From Tenacibaculum maritimum NCIMB 2154 (GTDB lineage: Bacteria; Bacteroidota; Bacteroidia; Flavobacteriales; Flavobacteriaceae): a stretch of DNA of 64,000 nucleotides. This document shows, in pieces, positions 45,401 to 53,613 of this stretch; the first letter of the stretch is position 1; each line of letters begins with the position of its first letter. The stretch lies in NCBI RefSeq assembly GCF_900119795.1, contig NZ_LT634361.1:1860001-1924000 (forward strand), read 5' to 3'. The notes below the pieces were generated by a model. That model saw only the letters and a program-made list of their open reading frames with translations, was not told where the DNA came from and made no database searches. The position numbers were made by a program, and so were the translations under genes.

Positions 45401-47985
45401 TCATTTACAGAAACAACGTTAAAAGTATAATTTTCATCTGTAAACAAATAGTTTTTAGATTGTTGTTCCTCAGCATTTAGCAATCCTGCATAACTTGTAT
45501 AAGGTGATACTTTTTTTGAAAATACATCCGTGCTAAAATCTCCTCCATTTTCATACACCTTAGTAATAAAGCTAGCCTTTAACATGCCAGGTGCTCCTCT
45601 ATTCAATTTAGGTTTTACTGAAAAAGTAGCAAGTCCTTCTTCATTTAAAGTTCCTTCACCAACCCTGAACTCCTCTGTACCAAATCTTTTAGCCACATCA
45701 TCAAAGTTATAGTTTTTAAACGTTGAAAATACTGTTTTTGTTTGTCTAAACTTTCCATTAATATCTATCTTCAAGTCTTTTGCTATGGCTCCGTGTAACC
45801 ATTTTACGACTACCTTTCCTTTCATAGAACTGTTTGCCTTTATGAATTCTTCTTCCTCCGTCATACTGAATTGTATTTTTAGGCGGTTTGGCTTAATCGT
45901 TTCTATTTTTAATGTTTTCTGAAATACTGCTCCTCCTACGCTTACACGTAATTTCCAGTTTCCTGTAAGTGCATTTTCGTTGGTTTTTGGTGCGTATGCA
46001 TATACATTGGCTTTGTTTTTATAAAGTAGCTTTCTATGTATCAGTTTTCCTTGGGGATTGAGGAGCTCAAATTTTATAGGATGCTTCTCTGGAATGGGGT
46101 TTGCTTTATCATTTAAAACAAATGTTAAAAAGAGTTGGTTACCAGGCCTCCATACACCTCGTTCTCCATAAAGGTATCCCTTTATTCCTTTTTGAAGCTT
46201 TACTCCTGATACATCAAACTTACTCATAGATAAGGAGTTTCCATCGTTTAATTTGACATAGGTTGTGCTATTTTCTTTGGTTATTGCAGCAAAAAATGCA
46301 TTGCTTATTCCTTCAAAGATAGCGACTCCTTCTTTATTGGTTTGTGATGTTTTGATTGGTTGTTGTTGTAAATTGTATAAAGTTACCTTTGCGCCTTCTT
46401 CTGGCGCTGTTGTTAACAAATTGGTTACTGCAACAAAAGTAGTGGCATTGCTCCCTTTTTTTACAATAACTCCTAAATCGGTAGCTAAAATATTCGTACT
46501 AATTTTTTTATCATAATAATATGATGCAGTACATGGATCGTCTCGTTCGTTCCAATCGTAGGTATCATAATACTCGTCATCGTAACTAATACGGTCATAA
46601 TTTTCAGTTGCTATTTCTTTTTTTCCATAAATAATCGTTGTTTTTGGTGCTTTTTGATCACAAACATAATTTGAATATGCTTCATTAAAGGATAAGGCTA
46701 CACGATACATTGCTCCAGGTTCTATAGTTGTGATTTCTGATAGATCAATAGCAAATACATTTTCTTTATCCAAATCAAGACCTTGGTTGCTTAGGTTTAC
46801 TGTATATTTAGCAACGGGTCTTCCTACATAATTTAAGCTCCCTTGATTGTTTACATTGTTCGTTTGTAAAAACTGTAATATATTGTTTTTGTAAATTTTA
46901 TAAACTGTTGCGTCAACTGCTTTTAAATTAACTGCTTTAAAGTTCAATTTTACATTAGAGGAATTGGGTAATATGGATCCGCTATTTATAAAACTGACGG
47001 AAGGTTTTAGCTGTTCAAAATACAGGGTTTTACTGTAGTTATTCTTTAAAGTGTATCCTCCAATACTTTGTATTCCTTTAAACACTTCAATAGTTACATT
47101 ATTTTTAAAAGAAGCTCTTGGATAAAGGGTAACTATGTTCTTTTTAATGCCATAAGTAAATTTTCTTTTTTGGGTATTTGTCAACTGAATTAGTCCTTTT
47201 ATATGCTGTGCTTTTTTGATTGGATCGGAAAAACTGATTTCGATGTATTGCTTATCATCATTTACTACTTCAATGTCTAAGATTTTAAAGTTATTTTTTC
47301 CTGCAATGGTTAGTTCTCGAGTTCCTTCTGATGCGGAAGCTATTTCTACTCCACTCCAAGAAACTTTTAGGTCTTTATTTTCTTCAAAGCGTTGTAAGCT
47401 ATCTATTTTAAAATGTACTTTTGAAGCCAGTGGTTCAAAGGTTTCAAAAATTATTTTTTTAGGCTTTCCTTCATAATTTGCCGTTATAATAGTTCCTAAT
47501 TTAGCGGTATCAATTACATCACTTGCTGTTAATACCCCTGTTACGGCATACCAATCTTTAGTTAATACAGTTGGCGATTCTAATGCTACGTTAAATAATA
47601 GCTCTTTCGTTTTTACTTTTATTGTAAAATCTTTTAAATCGGGTGAAATATCTTCATAAAGCTTCGATAAATGCAATGTTATTGTATATAAGGCATTGCT
47701 TTTTAGTTTTTCTTTGGGTATAAAGGATAGTACTTGATCTCTAAATAGTACTTCTCCTTCTACTTTGGGACTTATGCTTATAACATCTTCTGCTATTGTT
47801 GCTTCTCTAAGTTCTTTTTTTAAAAAGAAATCGAGTTTTGGTACCACTGAAATCATCTTTTCAGGATACATGGTGATGTACTCGCTGTAGGCATGTATAT
47901 TGCTTTCTGTGGCTGTTGTTTTTTTACAGGCGTTGCTTATGAATACCAATAGTAATATACTAAGTAGCTTCATTGTTTTTTTCAT
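42484..47985 (-). CDS. yfhM: Bacterial alpha-2-macroglobulin lipoprotein (YfhM/MG-type)
   Basis: The 1833-residue protein has a lipoprotein leader (Cys20 in VFISNACKK), a series of macroglobulin beta-sandwich domains, the MG region with KGYLYGERGVWRPGNQL (MG2/MG7 area), the A2M domain, and a thioester domain with GCVEQTTSS near residue 1385. The C-x-E-Q motif makes the reactive thioester that covalently traps proteases cleaving the bait region. The terpenoid-cyclase-like helical domain and receptor-like C-terminal domain follow. It lies upstream of pbpC on the same strand (195-base gap) and is the conserved partner of that gene. A role in blocking proteases at the envelope is known for E. coli YfhM. 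Confidence 0.93.
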   Translation of the reverse strand: MKKTMKLLSILLLVFISNACKKTTATESNIHAYSEYITMYPEKMISVVPKLDFFLKKELREATIAEDVISISPKVEGEVLFRDQVLSFIPKEKLKSNALYTITLHLSKLYEDISPDLKDFTIKVKTKELLFNVALESPTVLTKDWYAVTGVLTASDVIDTAKLGTIITANYEGKPKKIIFETFEPLASKVHFKIDSLQRFEENKDLKVSWSGVEIASASEGTRELTIAGKNNFKILDIEVVNDDKQYIEISFSDPIKKAQHIKGLIQLTNTQKRKFTYGIKKNIVTLYPRASFKNNVTIEVFKGIQSIGGYTLKNNYSKTLYFEQLKPSVSFINSGSILPNSSNVKLNFKAVNLKAVDATVYKIYKNNILQFLQTNNVNNQGSLNYVGRPVAKYTVNLSNQGLDLDKENVFAIDLSEITTIEPGAMYRVALSFNEAYSNYVCDQKAPKTTIIYGKKEIATENYDRISYDDEYYDTYDWNERDDPCTASYYYDKKISTNILATDLGVIVKKGSNATTFVAVTNLLTTAPEEGAKVTLYNLQQQPIKTSQTNKEGVAIFEGISNAFFAAITKENSTTYVKLNDGNSLSMSKFDVSGVKLQKGIKGYLYGERGVWRPGNQLFLTFVLNDKANPIPEKHPIKFELLNPQGKLIHRKLLYKNKANVYAYAPKTNENALTGNWKLRVSVGGAVFQKTLKIETIKPNRLKIQFSMTEEEEFIKANSSMKGKVVVKWLHGAIAKDLKIDINGKFRQTKTVFSTFKNYNFDDVAKRFGTEEFRVGEGTLNEEGLATFSVKPKLNRGAPGMLKASFITKVYENGGDFSTDVFSKKVSPYTSYAGLLNAEEQQSKNYLFTDENYTFNVVSVNEKGVGIPNTLRVQIYKLSWRWWWNTTNDGLSNYDGTNYHEPYKTVTVTTDANGKGAFDLKVDKNDWGRYLIKVLDRKSKHVTSNVAYFDWPSWYGKKRGSQDKTNATMLVCTTDKESYKIHETATIKFPSSEGGRALITIENGTQVLDHFWVTTTAQQTTFNFPVLPTYTPNVFVNISLLQAHHQTENDLPMRMYGTIPMEVIDETTKLTPEIKMAEELQPETIATLEVKEKEGKPMTYTIAVVDEGLLDLTRFKTPNPWNTFYAKQSLGVKTWDIFDDVIGAYGGKVNQILSIGGDESEAGSKNKKANRFKPMVRYLGPFTLKEGATKKHHIQIPKYIGAVKAMVVAANTDKEAYGSSEKTAFVRKPVMILASLPRKITPQETVTLPVTVFAMKPSVKRVAVTVQPDASYTIISNASQELSFNEPGEKMAYFKLKVNDFKGIGKVKVIARSGSEKASYEVAIDVLNPNPITTEVKDMVLKSNAENELYFTNFGTKGTNAISVELSTLPPMNFTKRMEYLIQYPHGCVEQTTSSAFPQVYLPEIFELSEEKQQAIERNIKATIQRLSDFQLSNGGLSYWQGGSSADSWGTSYAGHFMIEAAKKGYALPIGFKTAWIGYQKERARSWRNNNSYDNNALSQAYRLYTLSLANSADLASMNRLRSTNGISNEAKMRLANAYAIIGKEPIAKAILRTLTTKNYAKRRYSNYGSEMRNRAMALETYTLLQNETKAIKLAKIIAESLSSEAWMSTQTTAFSLLAMSKYALKNGGAEGINASYSLNGTSKKVRISKALYTQDLKGSQKENTFKAINHGTGVLYVRVFHKGILPVGSEKVMQNNLETSIVYKTKEGASMLPTRIAQGTNFIAEITVKNTTNKHIKNVALTTLIPSGWEIINTRFTDFGNHTSTSKVDYTDIRDASIRNYFSVRSHQTKRFQVLLNASYLGRYYLPGIQVEAMYDNDYVARTKGQWIEVIN

Positions 47986-48296
47986 AACAAATGGTATTTA
48001 ATTATTTTTTTAGTGTTCCAAAGTTACGTTTTTATAAAAAATACACCCAAGCTTTTTTCTTTTTTTTCTAACTTCTTGAAGTTCTAAATATGCATTGGAA
48101 ATGCTTCGTGTAGGTATGCTGTTATTCCAATTAGCTTAAAAGGATGTCATTCTAATTGCCTTTTAAAGGTGTTTGGAATCATCCACTCGTTTTCTTCTTT
48201 AAAGGTTAACTGGTACATATTCTTTATTTTAACAAATATCAAGAAACTTCAATCGTATATTTTACGGAATACAATATATATACTTATTTTTGTGGC
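47986..48296. other. Intergenic region between the macroglobulin gene and mnmE
   Basis: Divergent gap of about 310 bases. It holds a candidate mnmE -7 box, listed separately. No small gene or structured RNA is evident, although the stretch 48060-48200 has mixed composition and could be a decayed fragment. Confidence 0.4.
48285..48292 (+). promoter_or_regulatory. Candidate -7 box overlapping the mnmE start region
   Basis: TATTTTTG fits TAnnTTTG and ends only four bases before the mnmE ATG. If used, the transcript would begin at or next to the start codon (leaderless). There is no clear TTG 21 bases upstream. Confidence 0.35.
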
Positions 48297-49691
48297 ATGA
48301 TACAAAACGATACTATTATTGCTTTAGCAACTCCTGCTGGAGTTGGAGCTATTGCTGTTATTAGACTTTCTGGTGAAAAATCTATTGAAATTGTAAATTC
48401 TTTTTTTAAATCTGTAAAAAAAGAAAAATCATTACTTCTTCAAAAAACTCATACTTTACACCTAGGTCATATTGTAAATAATGGTGTTGTTTTAGATCAA
48501 GTTTTAGTTTCTATTTTTAAGAATCCGCATAGCTATACAGGTGAAAATGTGGTAGAAATTTCTTGCCACGGTTCTAGTTTTATTCAACAAGAAATAATTC
48601 AGTTGTTTTTAAAAAATGGTTGTAGAATGGCGGATAACGGGGAATTTACTATGCGTGCTTTTTTAAATGGCAAAATGGATTTGAGTCAGGCAGAAGCTGT
48701 GGCGGATGTGATTGCTTCGAATTCTGCTGCTAGTCATCAAATGGCGATACAACAAATGCGCGGGGGTATTACTAATGAGCTAAAGGTACTGCGTACACAG
48801 TTATTAGATTTTGCTGCTTTAATTGAATTAGAACTCGATTTTTCTGGTGAGGATGTTGAATTTGCTGATCGTTCTAAGTTTAAAGAATTGGTGGCTAAAA
48901 TAACATTGGTTTTAAAGCGTTTGATTGATAGCTTTGCTTTTGGTAATGCTATGAAAAATGGAATTCCTGTTGCTATTATTGGGGAGCCTAATGTTGGGAA
49001 ATCGACCTTACTAAACACCTTATTGGATGAAGAAAAAGCTATTGTTTCAGATATTGCAGGTACTACGCGAGATGCTATTGAGGATGAACTTGTTATTCAT
49101 GGGGTTGCTTTTCGTTTTATTGATACGGCAGGGATTAGAGAGACTAAAGATTTTGTTGAAAATATTGGTATAAAAAAAGCGTATGAAAAGGCTGAAAATG
49201 CTCAGTTGATTCTCTTTTTAATTGATGCTCATAAATTTATAGATTCAAGCGAGGAGTTTTTACAAGAGATTAAAGTTATTAAAAAACGTTTTCCTAACAA
49301 GCGTTTATTGGTTATTGCTAATAAAATAGATACTCTTTCTTGTCATGATACTGCTATTTTACAATCAGAAATCGACCATTTGATTTTACTTTCAGCAAAA
49401 CAAAAAACTGGTATCGAAGCATTAAAATCGCATTTGACTTCTTTGGTTAATACAGGTGCTTTAAGTAATAATGAAACTATTGTTACCAATTCTCGTCATT
49501 TTGAAGCTCTTACTCATGCTTTAGCGTCTATTCATGCTGTACAGGAAGGGATTGACTTAGGTATTTCTACTGATTTATTTTCTATTGATATTCGTGAGTG
49601 CTTACGTCATTTAGGAAATATTACTGGTGAGTATGATGTTGACAAGGATATTTTAGGGCATATTTTTGGAAATTTCTGTATTGGGAAGTAA
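48297..49691 (+). CDS. mnmE: tRNA uridine-5-carboxymethylaminomethyl modification GTPase
   Basis: MnmE with MnmG adds the 5-carboxymethylaminomethyl group to wobble uridines of several tRNAs. The 464-residue protein starts MIQNDTIIALATPAGVGAIAV (formyl-folate-binding domain). The G domain has GEPNVGKST near residue 230, the DIAGTTRD switch, DTAG and NKID. It ends with the invariant FCIGK, whose Cys is catalytic. The gene is intact. Its last 18 bases equal a known genomic-island attachment site, and foreign DNA begins right after. Confidence 0.98.
   Translation: MIQNDTIIALATPAGVGAIAVIRLSGEKSIEIVNSFFKSVKKEKSLLLQKTHTLHLGHIVNNGVVLDQVLVSIFKNPHSYTGENVVEISCHGSSFIQQEIIQLFLKNGCRMADNGEFTMRAFLNGKMDLSQAEAVADVIASNSAASHQMAIQQMRGGITNELKVLRTQLLDFAALIELELDFSGEDVEFADRSKFKELVAKITLVLKRLIDSFAFGNAMKNGIPVAIIGEPNVGKSTLLNTLLDEEKAIVSDIAGTTRDAIEDELVIHGVAFRFIDTAGIRETKDFVENIGIKKAYEKAENAQLILFLIDAHKFIDSSEEFLQEIKVIKKRFPNKRLLVIANKIDTLSCHDTAILQSEIDHLILLSAKQKTGIEALKSHLTSLVNTGALSNNETIVTNSRHFEALTHALASIHAVQEGIDLGISTDLFSIDIRECLRHLGNITGEYDVDKDILGHIFGNFCIGK
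49674..49691 (+). other. Putative island attachment site at the mnmE 3' end
   Basis: TTCTGTATTGGGAAGTAA encodes the conserved FCIGK-stop end of MnmE. From established knowledge, the 3' end of this gene (trmE/thdF) is the integration site of Salmonella genomic island 1 and related islands, whose attachment core is very similar. Here accessory DNA starts immediately after. I saw no second copy further right in the window, so site use is inferred. Confidence 0.4.
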
Positions 49692-49796
49692 TTACACTTC
49701 CTTTTCTTAGCTAACCTCTTCTCTTATTGATGTTTACAGGTTTTCAACTTCTCTTTTTTGCCATAATTCAAATATACTATTTATGGACTCAATTAA

Positions 49797-50015
49797 TTCG
49801 TCTCAACAAATGTAGACACTCCATACGCTTTACCAAGAAACTTTAACCGTCAAAAGTATTTGGAGGTAGCCAAAAAACTAAACATTCCTGCAAAAACAGC
49901 CGAAGGCTATATCACCAGTTTCATAAAGTCTAACCTTATTCACCGTGAGCAACAGGACACGTATATAAATCTCTCTATTGAGGAAAGTAAGGGTGTTGAG
50001 GATGCTAAGGATTAA
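49797..50015 (+). pseudogene. C-terminal remnant of a DUF3987-type mobile-element protein
   Basis: Frame open from 49797 to the TAA at 50013-50015 reads NVDTPYALPRNFNRQKYLEV, continuing KKLNIPAKTAEGYITSFIKS and ending IEESKGVEDAKD. The winged-helix-like end resembles the C-terminus of DUF3987 (primase/helicase-associated) proteins of Bacteroidota integrated elements. A TAA directly precedes the frame and no start codon fits, so only the tail remains. It is evidence of a former mobile element inserted beside mnmE. Confidence 0.5.
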
Positions 50016-50148
50016 CTATCCTTGGTTTCCTCTGTTTCCTTGCAATTCTCAGACTGATAAGTTTTTGTAAAATCGAAATAAAATTTAAGAAAACAATCCT
50101 ATCTTTGACAAAAGATGTCCAAATTTATTTTTCCAGAAAAAACAAGAA

Positions 50149-50490
50149 ATGTCTATAAACGAAACATTTGGTGAACACATAAGGAATTTAAGAGAGCAAT
50201 CAGGCTTACCACTTAGAAAGGTAGCAGCATCACTTGATATTGACCCATCTACATTAAGTAAAATTGAAAGAGGTGAAAGGTCTGCAAATAAAGAAATGGT
50301 TCCCATTTTGGCTAAAATGTTTAGTGAAGATGAAAATACTCTTGGTTTAATTCTGATGAGTGATAAAGTAGCAAATGAATTATTGGCAGAAGAAAATCCA
50401 AATGAAATTCTGAAAGTGGCAGAGGAAAAAATAAAATATTTAAAGAACAAGAGCTTGGAACAAGGCTCACTTGATTTTGACGAACAATGA
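50149..50490 (+). CDS. XRE-family regulator of the restriction-modification operon
   Basis: The 113-residue protein has an N-terminal helix-turn-helix of the XRE/Cro type (residues about 8-62: FGEHIRNLREQSGLPLRKVA then LDIDPSTLSKIERGE), with a helical C-terminal half. Small XRE proteins placed first in a restriction-modification operon act as controller (C) proteins that delay the nuclease after entry of the system. Its stop overlaps the next start by four bases (ATGA), which indicates translational coupling. No palindromic C-box pair was obvious upstream. Confidence 0.85.
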   Translation: MSINETFGEHIRNLREQSGLPLRKVAASLDIDPSTLSKIERGERSANKEMVPILAKMFSEDENTLGLILMSDKVANELLAEENPNEILKVAEEKIKYLKNKSLEQGSLDFDEQ

Positions 50491-53400
50491 GCATTGAACA
50501 AAGACGTGAAGCATTAACAAACCTTGTTAATAGATATAACCAATTTAAAGAAGAAGGTCGCCTCGACTTAACTTCTGAAGAGACTATTCGTACCTGGCTA
50601 AATGAAATGTTGGGTATTTTCGGATGGGATGTACAAGACACTTCTCAAATACTACAAGAAAAAACACTAACACAAGCAGAAAGGGATAGATTAAGAGAAA
50701 TTGGATCTACAAGTATTCGACCTGACTATACATTCAAATTAGGCAAAGAAAAGCTTACATTTTTAGATGCAAAGGATATAACTGTAGATTTGAATACAGA
50801 TACTTCTGCATCCTTTCAGATTAAATCATATGGTTGGTCAATTTTAGCACCTTGTGCTTTCATATCAAATTTTGAACAGTTTGCGATTTATGATTGTGGT
50901 TATATCCCCAACAGAGAACAAGCAGCAGAATTTGGTAGAATTTTCTTAACTGTAGATGAGTATATTGATAATTTTGAACTTTTAGATAATCATCTATTCA
51001 AGCCAAATATTTATGGAGGAAGATTGGCGGAATTATATTCAGGTAATGAGGTTGAAGGAATTAAAAAGGTTAGTCCTGATTTTGCTTTTGCAAATTTCTT
51101 ATCTGGCTTTAGACTTACATTAGCGGCTAATATTCTTGAAAATAATAATGAAGCTATAGCAAATGACACATCATTGTTAAGCTATGTTGTTCAGGTTATT
51201 ATAAACAGAATCCTTTTTATCAGAGTATGTGAAGCAAGGAGATTAGAAGAAAATGGTCTATTACTGCAATTTAAACAAGAAGGTTTTTGGGAGAGATTTA
51301 AAGAATCTTCATATTTAGATTTCTATCAACATTATGATGGTCCTTTATTTGATCGTATTGATAGTATTCATAACCTCACAATTAATAATGAAATTTTTGA
51401 TGAACTCTTATCATATCTATACTACCCATCTCCTTATAGGTTTGATGTAATCCCAACTAAACTTCTTGGGGACATTTATGAAATCTTCCTTTCAAAAAAG
51501 CTGATATTAACTGAGGAGGGTGTTTCAGATATTCTAAAAACTGAGTACATCAAATCAAAGGGAGCAGTAAGTACACCACAATTCTTAGTAGATGACATAT
51601 TAAAAAGAACCTTAATAAAACAAAATCTTATAGATTCAGGTGTTGAGGGTGTTTTAGGTATATCTGCGTTAGATATTGCTTGTGGTAGTGGGGTCTTTTT
51701 GATAGGTCTTTATGATTATTTAGAAGACATAGTTCTCGAAATTCAGAGTATTGCACCTAACGAGGCATATAGCCATTTATTCAGTCATACAGAAACCGAG
51801 CTTATATTAAACCTTAGAGGAAAGCAGGCTATAATAAAGAATTGTATCTATGGTGTTGATATTGACCCTGAAGCTGTAGAGGTTGCGAAAATGTCTCTTG
51901 CTCTTAAAGCTATTGACAATGAAGAATATCCTGAAGCTTCTGAACAAATAGGTTTATTCGGTGAGCAAATATTAAATGGTATAGGTTTAAATGTAAGATG
52001 TGGCAATTCTCTTGTTGATTCATCTGTTCTCACTCAATACCCTGAAATTTTAGCCAATGATGAAGAGCTTTTTAAAACCCGACCTTTTGATTGGCAAACT
52101 GATGATTATTTTCGTGATGTTTTCGACAATAATGGAGGATTTGATTTTATAGTAGGTAACCCTCCTTATGTTGAAGTTAAACACTTTAATACTGAATTAC
52201 CTTTTATGCACTCCTTTATCAAGGATACATATACAACAGGGAATAATGGTAAAATTGACCTTGCCGTCCCTTTTGTGGAAAGAGGATTATCTGTGTTGAA
52301 TGACAACGGTCGTTTAGGTTTTATTGTTCAAAAACGATTTTTTAAAACAGATTATGGTAGTAAGATTCGTGAATTAATCTCATCTGGAAACCATCTATCA
52401 ACGATAGTTGATTTTACCACACAAAGCATTTTTAAAGGAAAAATGACCTATGTGGCAACTCTTGTTCTAAGTAAATCACCTAATGAGCAATTTTATTACC
52501 ACAAAACGGAAGATAGTATTGAAACATTACCCGCTTATCTTCGTGAATTATCGATTGCTGAAATTGACGAAACACCATTTTACAATCTACCAAGTGAATC
52601 AATAACTGCAAACCCTTGGAGTTTTGATGACCCAAGTTTACTACGCATAAAACTTGATTTGGCAGAATTAGGAACTTTTGGTGATGTTGTTAATGTAAAA
52701 GTAGGTCTACAAGCTTTAAAGAATGAAGCTTATCATATTAATGCAATAGATATTTCAGAAGGTATAATTACAGGGCGTTCTAATTGGCAGGATGAAATTA
52801 CTATTGAGGAAGGAGCTTGCAGACCATTAATGTGTAATATTCAATTTTATCCTTTTAGACCAGATACAACGGACACCTATGTAATATTTCCATACGATAT
52901 AATTGATGGAGAAAAAAGAGAAATTCCTTATCCTGAATTTTGTGAACGTTTTCCGTTGGCAGGTGCATATTTGGATGGTCAGAGAGCAAGATTAGAAGGT
53001 CCAACGGCTAATGGTGGTGTTCAAACAATGCCAATTAGAAACCCACAAAGGTATACCGTAGATTATTGGCATATTTATACCAGAGCTAATAATATAGAAC
53101 ACGTATACCCAAAAGTCCTTGTGCCTATGACTACAATGGACACTTTTGCAACTGTCACTTTATCAGAACAAATTTATTGTGATAATGCGAATATGTTTTT
53201 TATTCAAATTGATGAAGTTTCAGAAGATCGCCTTTTTGCTGTATCGGGAATAATAAATTCAATTGTATTTTCTGTTTTGGGTCGTTCTATTGCAAACCCT
53301 CAGTCTAATGGATATTTCAAGTTTAATAAGCAGTTTTTAGAACCAATTCCATTTCCTGTTGAAAATTTCAATAATTCTCCTGAGTTGGTAAATCAACTTG

Positions 53401-53612
53401 CTACAGTTTCAAGAGATATAAAAAATAGGCAAGATCAGTATCGTAGAAACCCAAACAACAGAAACACTTTAATACCTGTATTAAGACAGCTCTGGAATCA
53501 GTTGGACAATTTAGTTTATTCATTATATGGATTAACTGAAGAACAAATCGCCTTTTTTAATGAAAGAGGTCGTAATGTGAACAGGGTAACATTCTTAAAT
53601 AACTGGATGTAA
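50487..53612 (+). CDS. Eco57I-like type IIG restriction-modification enzyme
   Basis: The 1041-residue single chain combines a nuclease and an N6-adenine methylase. The N-terminal part has a PD-(D/E)xK-like site: PDYTFKLG near residue 78 and FLDAKD near residue 93. The methylase has S-adenosylmethionine motif I (LDIACGSGVFLIG near residue 396) and the catalytic NPPY motif IV (FIVGNPPYVEVKHF near residue 557). A C-terminal TaqI-like specificity domain follows (PMTTMDTFATVTLSEQIYC, then NGYFKFNKQFLEPIPFP). Size and domain order resemble Eco57I (about 997 residues), which also has a separate methylase, as here. Recognition sequence is unknown. All catalytic motifs appear intact. Confidence 0.9.
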   Translation: MSIEQRREALTNLVNRYNQFKEEGRLDLTSEETIRTWLNEMLGIFGWDVQDTSQILQEKTLTQAERDRLREIGSTSIRPDYTFKLGKEKLTFLDAKDITVDLNTDTSASFQIKSYGWSILAPCAFISNFEQFAIYDCGYIPNREQAAEFGRIFLTVDEYIDNFELLDNHLFKPNIYGGRLAELYSGNEVEGIKKVSPDFAFANFLSGFRLTLAANILENNNEAIANDTSLLSYVVQVIINRILFIRVCEARRLEENGLLLQFKQEGFWERFKESSYLDFYQHYDGPLFDRIDSIHNLTINNEIFDELLSYLYYPSPYRFDVIPTKLLGDIYEIFLSKKLILTEEGVSDILKTEYIKSKGAVSTPQFLVDDILKRTLIKQNLIDSGVEGVLGISALDIACGSGVFLIGLYDYLEDIVLEIQSIAPNEAYSHLFSHTETELILNLRGKQAIIKNCIYGVDIDPEAVEVAKMSLALKAIDNEEYPEASEQIGLFGEQILNGIGLNVRCGNSLVDSSVLTQYPEILANDEELFKTRPFDWQTDDYFRDVFDNNGGFDFIVGNPPYVEVKHFNTELPFMHSFIKDTYTTGNNGKIDLAVPFVERGLSVLNDNGRLGFIVQKRFFKTDYGSKIRELISSGNHLSTIVDFTTQSIFKGKMTYVATLVLSKSPNEQFYYHKTEDSIETLPAYLRELSIAEIDETPFYNLPSESITANPWSFDDPSLLRIKLDLAELGTFGDVVNVKVGLQALKNEAYHINAIDISEGIITGRSNWQDEITIEEGACRPLMCNIQFYPFRPDTTDTYVIFPYDIIDGEKREIPYPEFCERFPLAGAYLDGQRARLEGPTANGGVQTMPIRNPQRYTVDYWHIYTRANNIEHVYPKVLVPMTTMDTFATVTLSEQIYCDNANMFFIQIDEVSEDRLFAVSGIINSIVFSVLGRSIANPQSNGYFKFNKQFLEPIPFPVENFNNSPELVNQLATVSRDIKNRQDQYRRNPNNRNTLIPVLRQLWNQLDNLVYSLYGLTEEQIAFFNERGRNVNRVTFLNNWM

Positions 53613-53613
53613 A

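Noticed and set aside
50085-50501. 138-residue minus-strand frame opposite the XRE gene
   Set aside because: It is a shadow of the XRE regulator and shows no protein-like conserved pattern, whereas the plus-strand frame has a clear helix-turn-helix.
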